From JBEIUO01 sp964549785 (lineage in GTDB: Bacteria > Planctomycetota > Phycisphaerae > Phycisphaerales > UBA1924), in NCBI GenBank assembly GCA_964549785.1, contig CAZJXA010000225.1, positions 1 through 5,436 of the forward strand: a DNA stretch of 5,436 nt, in the 5' to 3' direction. The notes beneath the pieces are model-generated. The model was not told the origin of the DNA. It made no database searches and was given only the letters and a program-made list of their open reading frames with translations. Positions 1 through 5,436 of this stretch are shown one piece after another (the first letter of the stretch is position 1; each line of letters starts with the position of its first letter). A program made the position numbers and the translations under genes.

Positions 1-1
1 G

Positions 2-481
2 CCGGAATCAGGCCGCACAACTCCCGACATCCACGCCGACCCCCACGCCCACGGCAACCACCACCCCTTCTTCGGCTTCGATGCCCACAAGGCCATGATG
101 GTGGTTTCCGGCGTCGTCGGAGCCATCGGCATCTTCTTCGCATGGCTGCTCCACCTTCGCGGGCGCACCAACGCTGCGGTCTCGGGCGCGGACAAGCTCA
201 TCCCCGCGCTGGGGCCCGTCCCCAAACTCGCGCAGAACAAGTGGTATGTGGACGAGATCTACGACGCCCTCATCCGCCGTCCGCTCCGCGGCCTCGCCCA
301 CGCGTTTCACCTCATCGATCAATTCCTCGTCGATGGCCTTGTCAACATCTTCGGTGCCCTCCCCCGTTGGGTGGGCGGAACCGTCCGCCCCAGCCAGTCG
401 GGCGAGATGCACGGCTATGCGTTGGGTATGGCCGGAGGGATCGCGGTGCTGTTGGTGATTGTCTTGTTGGCGTCGAACTAG
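2..481 (+). CDS. nuoL: NADH-quinone oxidoreductase subunit L, C-terminal part (5' end outside window)
   Basis: Complex I membrane subunit at the distal tip of the proton-pumping arm, in the cytoplasmic membrane. The reading frame is open from the left edge, so about 159 C-terminal residues are visible and the antiporter core with its pumping Glu/Lys residues lies outside the window. Visible parts in order are a His-rich loop (residues about 10-30), a membrane segment starting near AMMVVSGVVGAIGIFF (likely TM15), the hallmark NKWYVDEIYDALIRRPL stretch at the start of the long lateral helix HL, which continues to about residue 120, and a last membrane anchor (YALGMAGGIAVLLVIVLL) ending in a TAG stop. 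In the known family, HL runs along the membrane arm and braces NuoM and NuoN. The identification rests on the NKWYVDEIYDAL motif plus nuoM immediately downstream. The related MrpA/NDH-type proteins are the main alternative, but the L-M-N order argues for NuoL. Confidence 0.93.
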   Translation, partial: PESGRTTPDIHADPHAHGNHHPFFGFDAHKAMMVVSGVVGAIGIFFAWLLHLRGRTNAAVSGADKLIPALGPVPKLAQNKWYVDEIYDALIRRPLRGLAHAFHLIDQFLVDGLVNIFGALPRWVGGTVRPSQSGEMHGYALGMAGGIAVLLVIVLLASN

Positions 482-586
482 GAAGCGACGACGCCAAGCC
501 AAAGCAGGATTCAGAACCCCCTCGCCCCCTTCCGAACACCTTTCGACCCCCGCTCCGTTCCCCTCCGAATCTGCCCTCTGAACCCC
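482..586 (+). promoter_or_regulatory. C-rich, G-poor nuoL-nuoM intercistronic leader (possible Rho-loading or unstructured initiation region)
   Basis: This 105-nt gap separates the nuoL stop from the nuoM ATG. Over 517-586 I count about 40 C and only 8 G in 70 nt, a marked strand asymmetry. There is no purine-rich Shine-Dalgarno element before the nuoM ATG; the preceding bases are pyrimidine-rich. C-rich, G-poor, unstructured RNA is the known signature of Rho utilisation sites, and it also suits initiation without a Shine-Dalgarno. Either role is inference. I see no convincing promoter or hairpin. The gap is a multiple of three with no stop in the nuoL frame, so nuoM continues in the same frame as nuoL. 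Confidence 0.3.
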
Positions 587-2338
587 ATGCTGCTCTTCAC
601 TCTCATCCTGCTCCCACTCGTCGCCGCCTTGGCGGTCGCGCTTCTCCCCGCAAGGCACGCGAAGTCGATCGCTCTGGTCGGCACACTCGCGAGCGTGGTG
701 GTGGGGCTGCTGGCGTTGCTGCGGTTCCAGAGCGACGGGATCGATGCCGCGGGGTTTCAACTCGCGGCTTCGATTCCCTGGATCAGCGACCTGGGCCTCA
801 CGCTTTCGGTCGGTGTCGACGGCGTCTCGCTGACGCTCGTTCTTCTCACGCTGCTTTTGGGTCCCATCTGCGTCCTGTGCTCGTTCACGGCGATCACCGA
901 TCGGCTCCGGACGTATTACGCGTGGCTGCTGGTTCTTCAGGGGGCCATGGTTGGCGTCTTTGCCGCCCGCGATCTCATTCTTTTCTACACCTGCTTCGAG
1001 TTCACCCTCGTCCCCATGTACGTCCTGATCAGCCTGTACGGCTCGGTCAATCGGAAGCGGGCGGCGATCAAGTTCTTCCTTTACACCTTTACCGGCTCCA
1101 TGATCGCCCTTGCGGGGCTCGTCTACGTCGCGTGGTTCAACAGCGTGCTGCCCACCGGCACCTTGGGAGCGGGTCGCTGGACGTTCGACATCGCCACACT
1201 CGAGAACGCCGCGGCGAGCATGACCGCGTCTCAGCAGGGCTGGGTGCTCCTGGCGCTCATGGCCGGGTTCGCCGTCAAGGTTCCGCTTTTCCCGCTGCAC
1301 ACATGGCTGCCGTTGGCCCATACCGAGGCCCCCACGGCCGGGTCCGTGATCTTGGCGGGCGTCCTCCTCAAACTCGGCACCTACGGCATCTACCGGTTTG
1401 CACTGCCCTTCTGCCCGCAAGCGATGGTCGAGTACGCACCATTGATCGCCGTCCTCTGCATCATCGGCATCCTTTATGGAGGGCTGATCTGCTGGGTGCA
1501 GACCGACGTCAAGAAACTGGTCGCATACTCCTCCGTGGCCCACTTGGGATTCTGCATCCTCGGGCTCCTGGCCCTCAATCAAACCGGGATCACGGGGGCC
1601 GTCCTTTACATGATCAACCACGGCCTCTCGACCGGGGCTCTCTTCCTCTGCATCGGCATGATCTACGAACGCTACCACACCCGCTCGATGAAGGAACTGG
1701 GCGGCTTGGCGGCCCGCATGCCGGTGTGGTCCACGTTCATGGTCTTTTTCGTCATGGCTTCGGTCGGGCTGCCCGGCTTGAATGGGTTCATCTCCGAGTT
1801 CCTGTGCCTGCTCGGGGCCTTCCAGGCGAGCGATGCCTGGGGCTCGGGGTTGTGGAACACAGTCGGCGGTCTGGCGGGCGGCGATGCGGACGGGGCCACA
1901 CCGGGAACACTCGGGCCTTGGTACGCCGCGATCGCGGGGATCGGGATGATCATCGCGGCGATCTACCTCCTGTACATGACGGGCAACATCGTGTGGGGAC
2001 CGCTCAAAGAGCCGCATGGGCACGGTGGGGGTCATGGTGGGGGGCATGGCAGCGGCGGGTCGGCCACCGGGGCGCACGTACTCCCGACCGACCTTTCCGG
2101 CCGCGAGATCGGCATCCTTGTTCCGCTGGCCGCGTTGTGCCTCTTCCTGGGCGTCTATCCGAAGCCGTTGATGCAACTCATCAGCGCGCCGATCGCGGCG
2201 TCGGTCGCGGCGGTTGACGATGGGCGTGCCGCACTGGCCCGGGTCCGCGGCGTTCTTCCCGGCCCGACCCCGCGGATCGCCGCGGCCGCCGAAACCCCGG
2301 CTTCCAGCTCGAATGTTCACACCGAGACTCACCGATGA
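587..2338 (+). CDS. nuoM: NADH-quinone oxidoreductase subunit M (complex I proton-pumping subunit)
   Basis: A 583-residue polytopic membrane protein, one of three antiporter-like proton channels of complex I. The key residues are visible: Glu138 in FEFTLVPMY (TM5), Lys231 in VKVPLFPLHTWLPLAH (TM7), Lys262 in GVLLKLGTYG (TM8) and Glu404 in GFISEFLCLLG (TM12). They correspond to E. coli NuoM E144, K234, K265 and E407 at a constant offset of three, so the core is collinear. QTDVKKLVAYSSVAHLGF (305-322) is another family hallmark. About 77 extra residues follow TM12 compared with E. coli: a Gly/Asp-rich insert near 413-445, a His/Gly-rich loop at 477-491 before the last membrane helix, and an Ala/Pro-rich tail after about 540. 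The ATG at 587 fits the family N-terminus, though no Shine-Dalgarno precedes it. The stop overlaps the nuoN start. Confidence 0.97.
   Translation: MLLFTLILLPLVAALAVALLPARHAKSIALVGTLASVVVGLLALLRFQSDGIDAAGFQLAASIPWISDLGLTLSVGVDGVSLTLVLLTLLLGPICVLCSFTAITDRLRTYYAWLLVLQGAMVGVFAARDLILFYTCFEFTLVPMYVLISLYGSVNRKRAAIKFFLYTFTGSMIALAGLVYVAWFNSVLPTGTLGAGRWTFDIATLENAAASMTASQQGWVLLALMAGFAVKVPLFPLHTWLPLAHTEAPTAGSVILAGVLLKLGTYGIYRFALPFCPQAMVEYAPLIAVLCIIGILYGGLICWVQTDVKKLVAYSSVAHLGFCILGLLALNQTGITGAVLYMINHGLSTGALFLCIGMIYERYHTRSMKELGGLAARMPVWSTFMVFFVMASVGLPGLNGFISEFLCLLGAFQASDAWGSGLWNTVGGLAGGDADGATPGTLGPWYAAIAGIGMIIAAIYLLYMTGNIVWGPLKEPHGHGGGHGGGHGSGGSATGAHVLPTDLSGREIGILVPLAALCLFLGVYPKPLMQLISAPIAASVAAVDDGRAALARVRGVLPGPTPRIAAAAETPASSSNVHTETHR
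2015..2059 (+). repeat. His/Gly-rich low-complexity loop within nuoM
   Basis: Residues 477-491 of NuoM read HGHGGGHGGGHGSGG, an irregular run of CAT/CAC and GG-rich codons. It lies between the predicted TM13 and TM14, which by the known NuoM topology would be on the cytoplasmic side. E. coli NuoM has no such His-rich stretch that I recall. Metal or proton buffering could be imagined, but nothing in the sequence proves it. It may simply be slippage-expanded linker sequence. Confidence 0.6.
2335..2338 (+). promoter_or_regulatory. ATGA stop/start overlap coupling nuoM and nuoN translation
   Basis: The nuoM TGA (2336-2338) shares bases with the nuoN ATG (2335-2337). Only a weak GAG (2324-2326) lies upstream as a possible Shine-Dalgarno core. 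This arrangement is classic for translational coupling by terminating ribosomes, which would help keep the two subunits in equal amounts. It also supports ATG 2335 as the nuoN start over the in-frame ATGs at 2353 and 2356. Confidence 0.75.
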
Positions 2339-4062
2339 TCGACCGTCTCTCGATGATGTACCCGGAGATCGCCCTCTTTGTCACGACCTGCGTGGTCATG
2401 GTGCTGGGCCTTTCGCGGACGCTGAGCACCCGCAAACTCACGGCCGGCGTGGCCGGGGTCGGCGTCTTGGCGGCGGGGGTTCTCGCAGGCCTCACGACAC
2501 CGTTGGGTATCACCGTCACGCCGGAGATGGGTCAAACCTATCTCGCCGACATCGTCCCGTACTCCAAGTGCCTGATCGCGATCGTCGGGCTGATGATGCT
2601 GATGGTACTGGTGGGCACGGTGGATCGGGGCGAGGAGTCGCGCATCGCCGCGGGCATCCGCGCGTATGACCCGTTGCGTTCCAACCGGGCCGAGTTTTAT
2701 GCGTTCTACCTCTTCTCGCTGACCGGGCTGATGCTCACGGCGGGGGCGGACAGCCTGATCTGGCTGTTTCTCGCTTTGGAACTCACGAGCCTTCCGACGT
2801 ACATCATGGTGGCAATCTCGACGCCTGAGAACAAAGGCCGCGAAGCGGGGGTCAAGTACTTCTTCCTCGGCGCGATGGGCGCTGCGATCTTCCTGTACGG
2901 GTTCGCGCTGATCTATGGCGCTACCGGCAGCACCAACCTCAACGTCATTCACCGCCACTTCGCCGAGAACGGGGTTTCTCCGATCGCGATGGCGGGCGTG
3001 CTGCTGTCGTTGTTCGGGCTCATGTTCAAGATCGCCGCGGTGCCCATGCACTTCTACACCGCCGATGTGTACCAGGGCGCGGCGTCGCAGGTCTCGGCGT
3101 TCCTCGCCTTTGTCCCCAAGACGGCCGGCTTCCTCGCGATCCTGCTGATCTGCGGGGCCGTCGGCTGGAATTACGCACCATCGGTCGCGGGGTGGTCGCG
3201 TCCGGTGATGCCGGGGGCGGGTCTGGGAACGGGAGGCGACCTGCCGGAAACCATCCGTGTGGCCCTGTGGGTGATCGCCGCGCTCACCATGACGGTGGGC
3301 AACATCCTCGCGATCCTGCAAACGTCGGTCAAGCGGCTGCTCGCGTACTCGTCGATCGCGCACTCGGGGTACATGCTGGTGGGCGTGATCGCGGGGCCCG
3401 GCGACGGCACCTTCGCCCACAACGGCGTCTCGGCCGTGCTCTTCTATCTCCTCTGCTACGGCGTGATGAATCTCGGCCTCTTCGCGGTGCTGGCGTGCAT
3501 CGAGCGCGGCACCACGGCCGACGGCGAACCCATCGAGGTCGATACGTTCGCGGACATCCGCGGGCTGTGCTCCAAAGCCCCGCCCCTGGGCTGGACGCTG
3601 GTCATCTGCTCGCTCAGTTTGCTGGGCCTCCCGCCGCTCTTGGGCTTCTTCGGCAAACTGCCGCTCTTTACGGCGGCGATTTCCTCGAACGAAATCCCGC
3701 TCGTCATCGTCCTGGGGATTAATTCGGCGATCGCCGCGTATTACTATCTGAAACTGGCCTTCGCCGCGTTCATCGATGACCCGGACAAACAAGCCGAGAC
3801 CAACTCGCTCTGCAACTACCCCTCGCGGGGCCTCGCGGCGGTCCTTTCCGCGGGCGGCGTGATCGTCCTCGCGGTCCTGGCGAACTCGGTGACCACGCAG
3901 GCCGCGAACGCCGGTCGGTATACGCCCACGACCCCCCGTCTCGGCGTTCCGTCTGTCGGCGTTCCGTTGGGCGTTCCGTTGGGCGTTCCGTTGGGCGTTC
4001 CGGCGAGCGAACCCACGAGCGACTCCGAACCCCGCTCCCTCGCGGCCGACGCCGGAGACTGA
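2335..4062 (+). CDS. nuoN: NADH-quinone oxidoreductase subunit N (complex I proton-pumping subunit)
   Basis: A 575-residue polytopic membrane protein, the antiporter-like complex I subunit nearest the NuoAJKH part of the arm. Visible key residues are Glu149 in LALELTSLPTY (TM5), Lys232 in GLMFKIAAVPMHFYTADVYQ (TM7), Lys262 in FVPKTAGF (TM8) and Lys441 in GFFGKLPLF (TM12). They match E. coli NuoN E133, K217, K247 and K395; a Lys rather than Glu in TM12 is what distinguishes NuoN from NuoM. ILQTSVKRLLAYSSIAHSGY (327-346) is a further hallmark. The offset to E. coli jumps from about 15 to 46 between TM8 and TM12, so roughly 30 residues are inserted there, probably in the Gly/Pro-rich loop near 280-305 and the acidic loop near 390-405. 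After the last helix (about 500-520) is a hydrophilic tail with a GVPL tandem repeat. It is the last gene of the operon. Confidence 0.97.
   Translation: MIDRLSMMYPEIALFVTTCVVMVLGLSRTLSTRKLTAGVAGVGVLAAGVLAGLTTPLGITVTPEMGQTYLADIVPYSKCLIAIVGLMMLMVLVGTVDRGEESRIAAGIRAYDPLRSNRAEFYAFYLFSLTGLMLTAGADSLIWLFLALELTSLPTYIMVAISTPENKGREAGVKYFFLGAMGAAIFLYGFALIYGATGSTNLNVIHRHFAENGVSPIAMAGVLLSLFGLMFKIAAVPMHFYTADVYQGAASQVSAFLAFVPKTAGFLAILLICGAVGWNYAPSVAGWSRPVMPGAGLGTGGDLPETIRVALWVIAALTMTVGNILAILQTSVKRLLAYSSIAHSGYMLVGVIAGPGDGTFAHNGVSAVLFYLLCYGVMNLGLFAVLACIERGTTADGEPIEVDTFADIRGLCSKAPPLGWTLVICSLSLLGLPPLLGFFGKLPLFTAAISSNEIPLVIVLGINSAIAAYYYLKLAFAAFIDDPDKQAETNSLCNYPSRGLAAVLSAGGVIVLAVLANSVTTQAANAGRYTPTTPRLGVPSVGVPLGVPLGVPLGVPASEPTSDSEPRSLAADAGD
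3943..4002 (+). repeat. 12-bp in-frame tandem repeat in the nuoN tail (GVPL units)
   Basis: The unit GGCGTTCCGTTG begins at 3958, 3970 and 3982, followed by a partial copy GGCGTTCCG at 3994. A diverged 15-bp copy (GGCGTTCCGTCTGTC) starts at 3943. Read in the nuoN frame they encode Gly-Val-Pro-Ser-Val and then repeated Gly-Val-Pro-Leu. The perfect copies even share synonymous codons, so they probably arose by recent slippage. The 12-bp period preserves the frame, and the repeat lies after the last membrane helix, where length change should be tolerated. Confidence 0.92.
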
Positions 4063-4082
4063 CAGTGGAATGCCAGTTCTTC

Positions 4083-4095
4083 CGCCGTCACGGCG
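4083..4095. other. Small GC hairpin just after nuoN
   Basis: CGCCG and CGGCG flank a TCA loop, giving a 5-bp stem and 3-nt loop 20 nt after the nuoN stop. No T-run follows on either strand. It may contribute to mRNA 3'-end stability, or be chance in GC-rich sequence. Confidence 0.25.
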
Positions 4096-4100
4096 TGAAA

Positions 4101-4127
4101 CAGCCAGCCATTTGGGCCGGCAGGCTG
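4101..4127 (-). terminator. Possible weak terminator hairpin between convergent nuoN and GH57 genes
   Basis: CAGCC (4101-4105) pairs with GGCTG (4123-4127), and inside an A-A mismatch GCC (4107-4109) pairs with GGC (4119-4121), leaving a 9-nt loop. Read on the - strand, the stem lies 23 nt after the GH57 stop and is followed by TTT, a very short T-run. On the + strand no T-run follows. A hairpin shared by two convergent genes is a common arrangement, but the weak T-run makes intrinsic termination uncertain; Rho-dependent ending is equally possible. The rest of 4063-4149 shows no gene. Confidence 0.3.
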
Positions 4128-4149
4128 CTCATAGAGATCGGCTGAAGAG

Positions 4150-5436
4150 TTACCGGCCGGTTGCCATCGGGGCCGCGGTTCCCGCAGCCCGGGTCCGCAG
4201 ATTGTCGATGGCGTTCATGAAGTTGATATAGGCGTCGTAGGGGGAGTCGTAGGGGCTGAAGTATTTGTGGACGTCCCCGTCGGACCAGTACTTGGTGGAC
4301 ATGTAGTACGAGTGGTCGCTGGTGGTGAGTTTGCGCCAGTCGTTCAGCAGGTGGCCGACTTCGGTCTTCTCCTCGTCGGAGCCGGAGGCCGAGGTGTTCT
4401 TCCAGCGTTCGCGGATGATGGCGCCCAGGCGGAAAGTTTCATCAAGGGCGTTGTGCTGCATGGCGTTGCCGCGCCAGGCCGAGAGGTCGCGCTCGGTGTC
4501 GGCCCACGAGATGTAGTTGTGGACGTCGTATTCGCCCACGGGCTTGAATTCGGTCAGGGCCATGCTGGGGGTGACGAAGTGGTTCTGCCCGGGGTTGATG
4601 TCAAAGAACTTCTCGGGCATGGCCGCCAGGAACTCAAAGATGCCGGTGTCGGCCCACTGGTGCTCGCCGAAGGTTTCATAATCCATGAAGAGGTTGCAGA
4701 GGAACCCCTCGCCGTTGATGTTGTTGGCCCACTTCGCGAACTTCTCGGCGGTGAGGGGCCATTCGGCCCAGCCGCGGTTACTAAAGCGGAAGGCGATGTC
4801 GTCGGAAAGACGGTAGTTTTTCAGCAGCAGGCCGAAGGGCTTGCCTTCCTTGCCGATGGGGTTGCCGGGCGGCTTGTAGACAAAGTTGGGTGAACGGTAA
4901 CCGAGATGGAAGTCGGTCCCCTCGCAGATCATGCCGCGGAACCGCGGATTTCCGGTGGAGTCCTTCATCTGGGCGACGAACCACGCCAAGTCGTTGTTGT
5001 AGATGAGTTCGGTGTTGCGGAAGACTTCGGGCGTCTGTCCGAAGAGGTCTTGGATTTTCTTGGTATGCATGTCCACCTGCTCGGTGAACTCCTCCCGGTT
5101 GTAAAGCCCGCTGAGGGAGTGGAAATAGGTCTCACCGACGAACTCGCAGCAGCCAGACTTGGCGAGTTCGCGGAACAGATCGATGACGTCGGGGCAGAAG
5201 CGTTCCATCTGGTCAAGCACGGTGCCGGTGATGGCATAAGAGACCCGAAACTCGCCCTTATGACGCCTCACCAGGTCGAGGATCGTGCTGGTGGCGGGGC
5301 GGTAGCACTTGTCGGCCACCTTGCGGCAGATCTCGCCGTTCTTGGCATCGTCGAAGTAAAAAGGGTCGTTGTCGAAGACGCTGTAGCGACGCAGGCGGTG
5401 AGGCTGGTGAACCTGAAAGTAGTAGCAGATTGAGGC
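4150..5436 (-). CDS. Glycoside hydrolase family 57, alpha-amylase type (5' end outside window)
   Basis: Probable retaining enzyme acting on alpha-1,4-glucans such as glycogen or maltodextrins. The frame is open to the right edge, giving 428 visible residues. It begins ASICYYFQVHQPHRLRRY, the GH57 first strand with the HQP motif (residues 10-12), so probably only a few residues are missing and there is little room for a signal peptide; a cytoplasmic location is inferred. Further family regions are CCEFVGETYFHSL (region 2), FRNTELIYNN with the putative nucleophile Glu143 (region 3), and FMDYETFGEH with the putative acid/base Asp252 (region 4). The C-terminal SDGDVHKYFSPYDSPYDAYI block is typical of the bacterial alpha-amylase-like subgroup. 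A GTG at 5317-5319 is in frame but cannot be the true start, since the HQP strand lies upstream of it. The gene ends in TAA and converges on nuoN. Exact specificity (amylase or glucanotransferase) cannot be read from sequence. Confidence 0.93.
   Translation of the reverse strand, partial: ASICYYFQVHQPHRLRRYSVFDNDPFYFDDAKNGEICRKVADKCYRPATSTILDLVRRHKGEFRVSYAITGTVLDQMERFCPDVIDLFRELAKSGCCEFVGETYFHSLSGLYNREEFTEQVDMHTKKIQDLFGQTPEVFRNTELIYNNDLAWFVAQMKDSTGNPRFRGMICEGTDFHLGYRSPNFVYKPPGNPIGKEGKPFGLLLKNYRLSDDIAFRFSNRGWAEWPLTAEKFAKWANNINGEGFLCNLFMDYETFGEHQWADTGIFEFLAAMPEKFFDINPGQNHFVTPSMALTEFKPVGEYDVHNYISWADTERDLSAWRGNAMQHNALDETFRLGAIIRERWKNTSASGSDEEKTEVGHLLNDWRKLTTSDHSYYMSTKYWSDGDVHKYFSPYDSPYDAYINFMNAIDNLRTRAAGTAAPMATGR

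Noticed and set aside
142..2217. A 691-codon + strand frame overlapping nuoL and nuoM
   Set aside because: It is a frame-shifted shadow of nuoL/nuoM; the product is Arg/Pro/His-rich low-complexity sequence with no family motifs.
8..2332. A 774-codon open frame on the - strand opposite nuoL/nuoM
   Set aside because: It is antisense to clear, conserved nuo genes. Its product is rich in Arg, Asp, Glu, His and Gln, with no domain I recognise and no membrane segments. Such long antisense frames are expected where third codon positions are nearly all G or C.
2353..2358. Alternative nuoN starts at the ATG codons at 2353 and 2356
   Set aside because: No better ribosome binding site precedes them, and the ATGA overlap at 2335 is the typical coupled start.
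2329..3792. A 487-codon open frame opposite nuoN
   Set aside because: It is antisense to nuoN, with charged, low-complexity composition and no recognisable domain; a GC-bias artefact.
4152..4161. Perfect 10-bp palindrome ACCGGCCGGT at the GH57 3' end
   Set aside because: It lies within the last coding bases, is short, has no loop for a stable hairpin, and is readily expected by chance in GC-rich DNA.
5317..5319. GTG as the start codon of the GH57 gene
   Set aside because: The conserved first GH57 strand and HQP motif are encoded upstream in the same frame (5320-5436), so the true start is beyond the window edge.
4267..5433. Open frames on the + strand opposite the GH57 gene (4267-4893 and 4906-5433)
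   Set aside because: They oppose a gene with clear GH57 motifs throughout. Their Val/Gly/Glu-rich products show no family features.

Overview
The window is a GC-rich bacterial stretch holding four protein genes and almost no spare DNA. Positions 2-4062 on the + strand are the distal end of a respiratory complex I (NADH:quinone oxidoreductase, nuo) operon: the 3' part of nuoL, then complete nuoM and nuoN. These encode the three antiporter-like proton-pumping membrane subunits. Positions 4150-5436 on the - strand hold a glycoside hydrolase family 57 (GH57) alpha-amylase-type gene that converges on nuoN and runs off the right edge, probably lacking only its first few codons.

Layout: the nuoL end (2-481); a 105-nt, strikingly C-rich and G-poor intercistronic segment (482-586); nuoM (587-2338); nuoN (2335-4062), whose start overlaps the nuoM stop as ATGA; a short convergent intergenic region with weak hairpins (4063-4149); and the GH57 gene (complement of 4150-5436). 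The order L-M-N is the canonical end of a nuo operon, and the strand switch after nuoN marks the operon's end.

How the genes work together: NuoL, NuoM and NuoN form most of the membrane arm of complex I. The Glu and Lys residues known to be needed for proton translocation are all present in NuoM and NuoN, so both look functional. The GH57 enzyme, with its putative catalytic Glu and Asp in place, probably acts on glycogen or another alpha-glucan. It has no evident functional tie to complex I; the two meet only as convergent neighbours.

Organism: strong G/C preference at third codon positions, start sites with little or no Shine-Dalgarno sequence, lengthened NuoM and NuoN with low-complexity loops and tails, and a bacterial GH57 amylase would all fit a planctomycete, perhaps of the Phycisphaerae. 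This is inference from style, not proof. I see no mobile element, CRISPR array, RNA gene or new system. The notable points are small: an in-frame 12-bp tandem repeat in the NuoN tail, a His/Gly-rich loop in NuoM, and a rut-like C-rich leader before nuoM.
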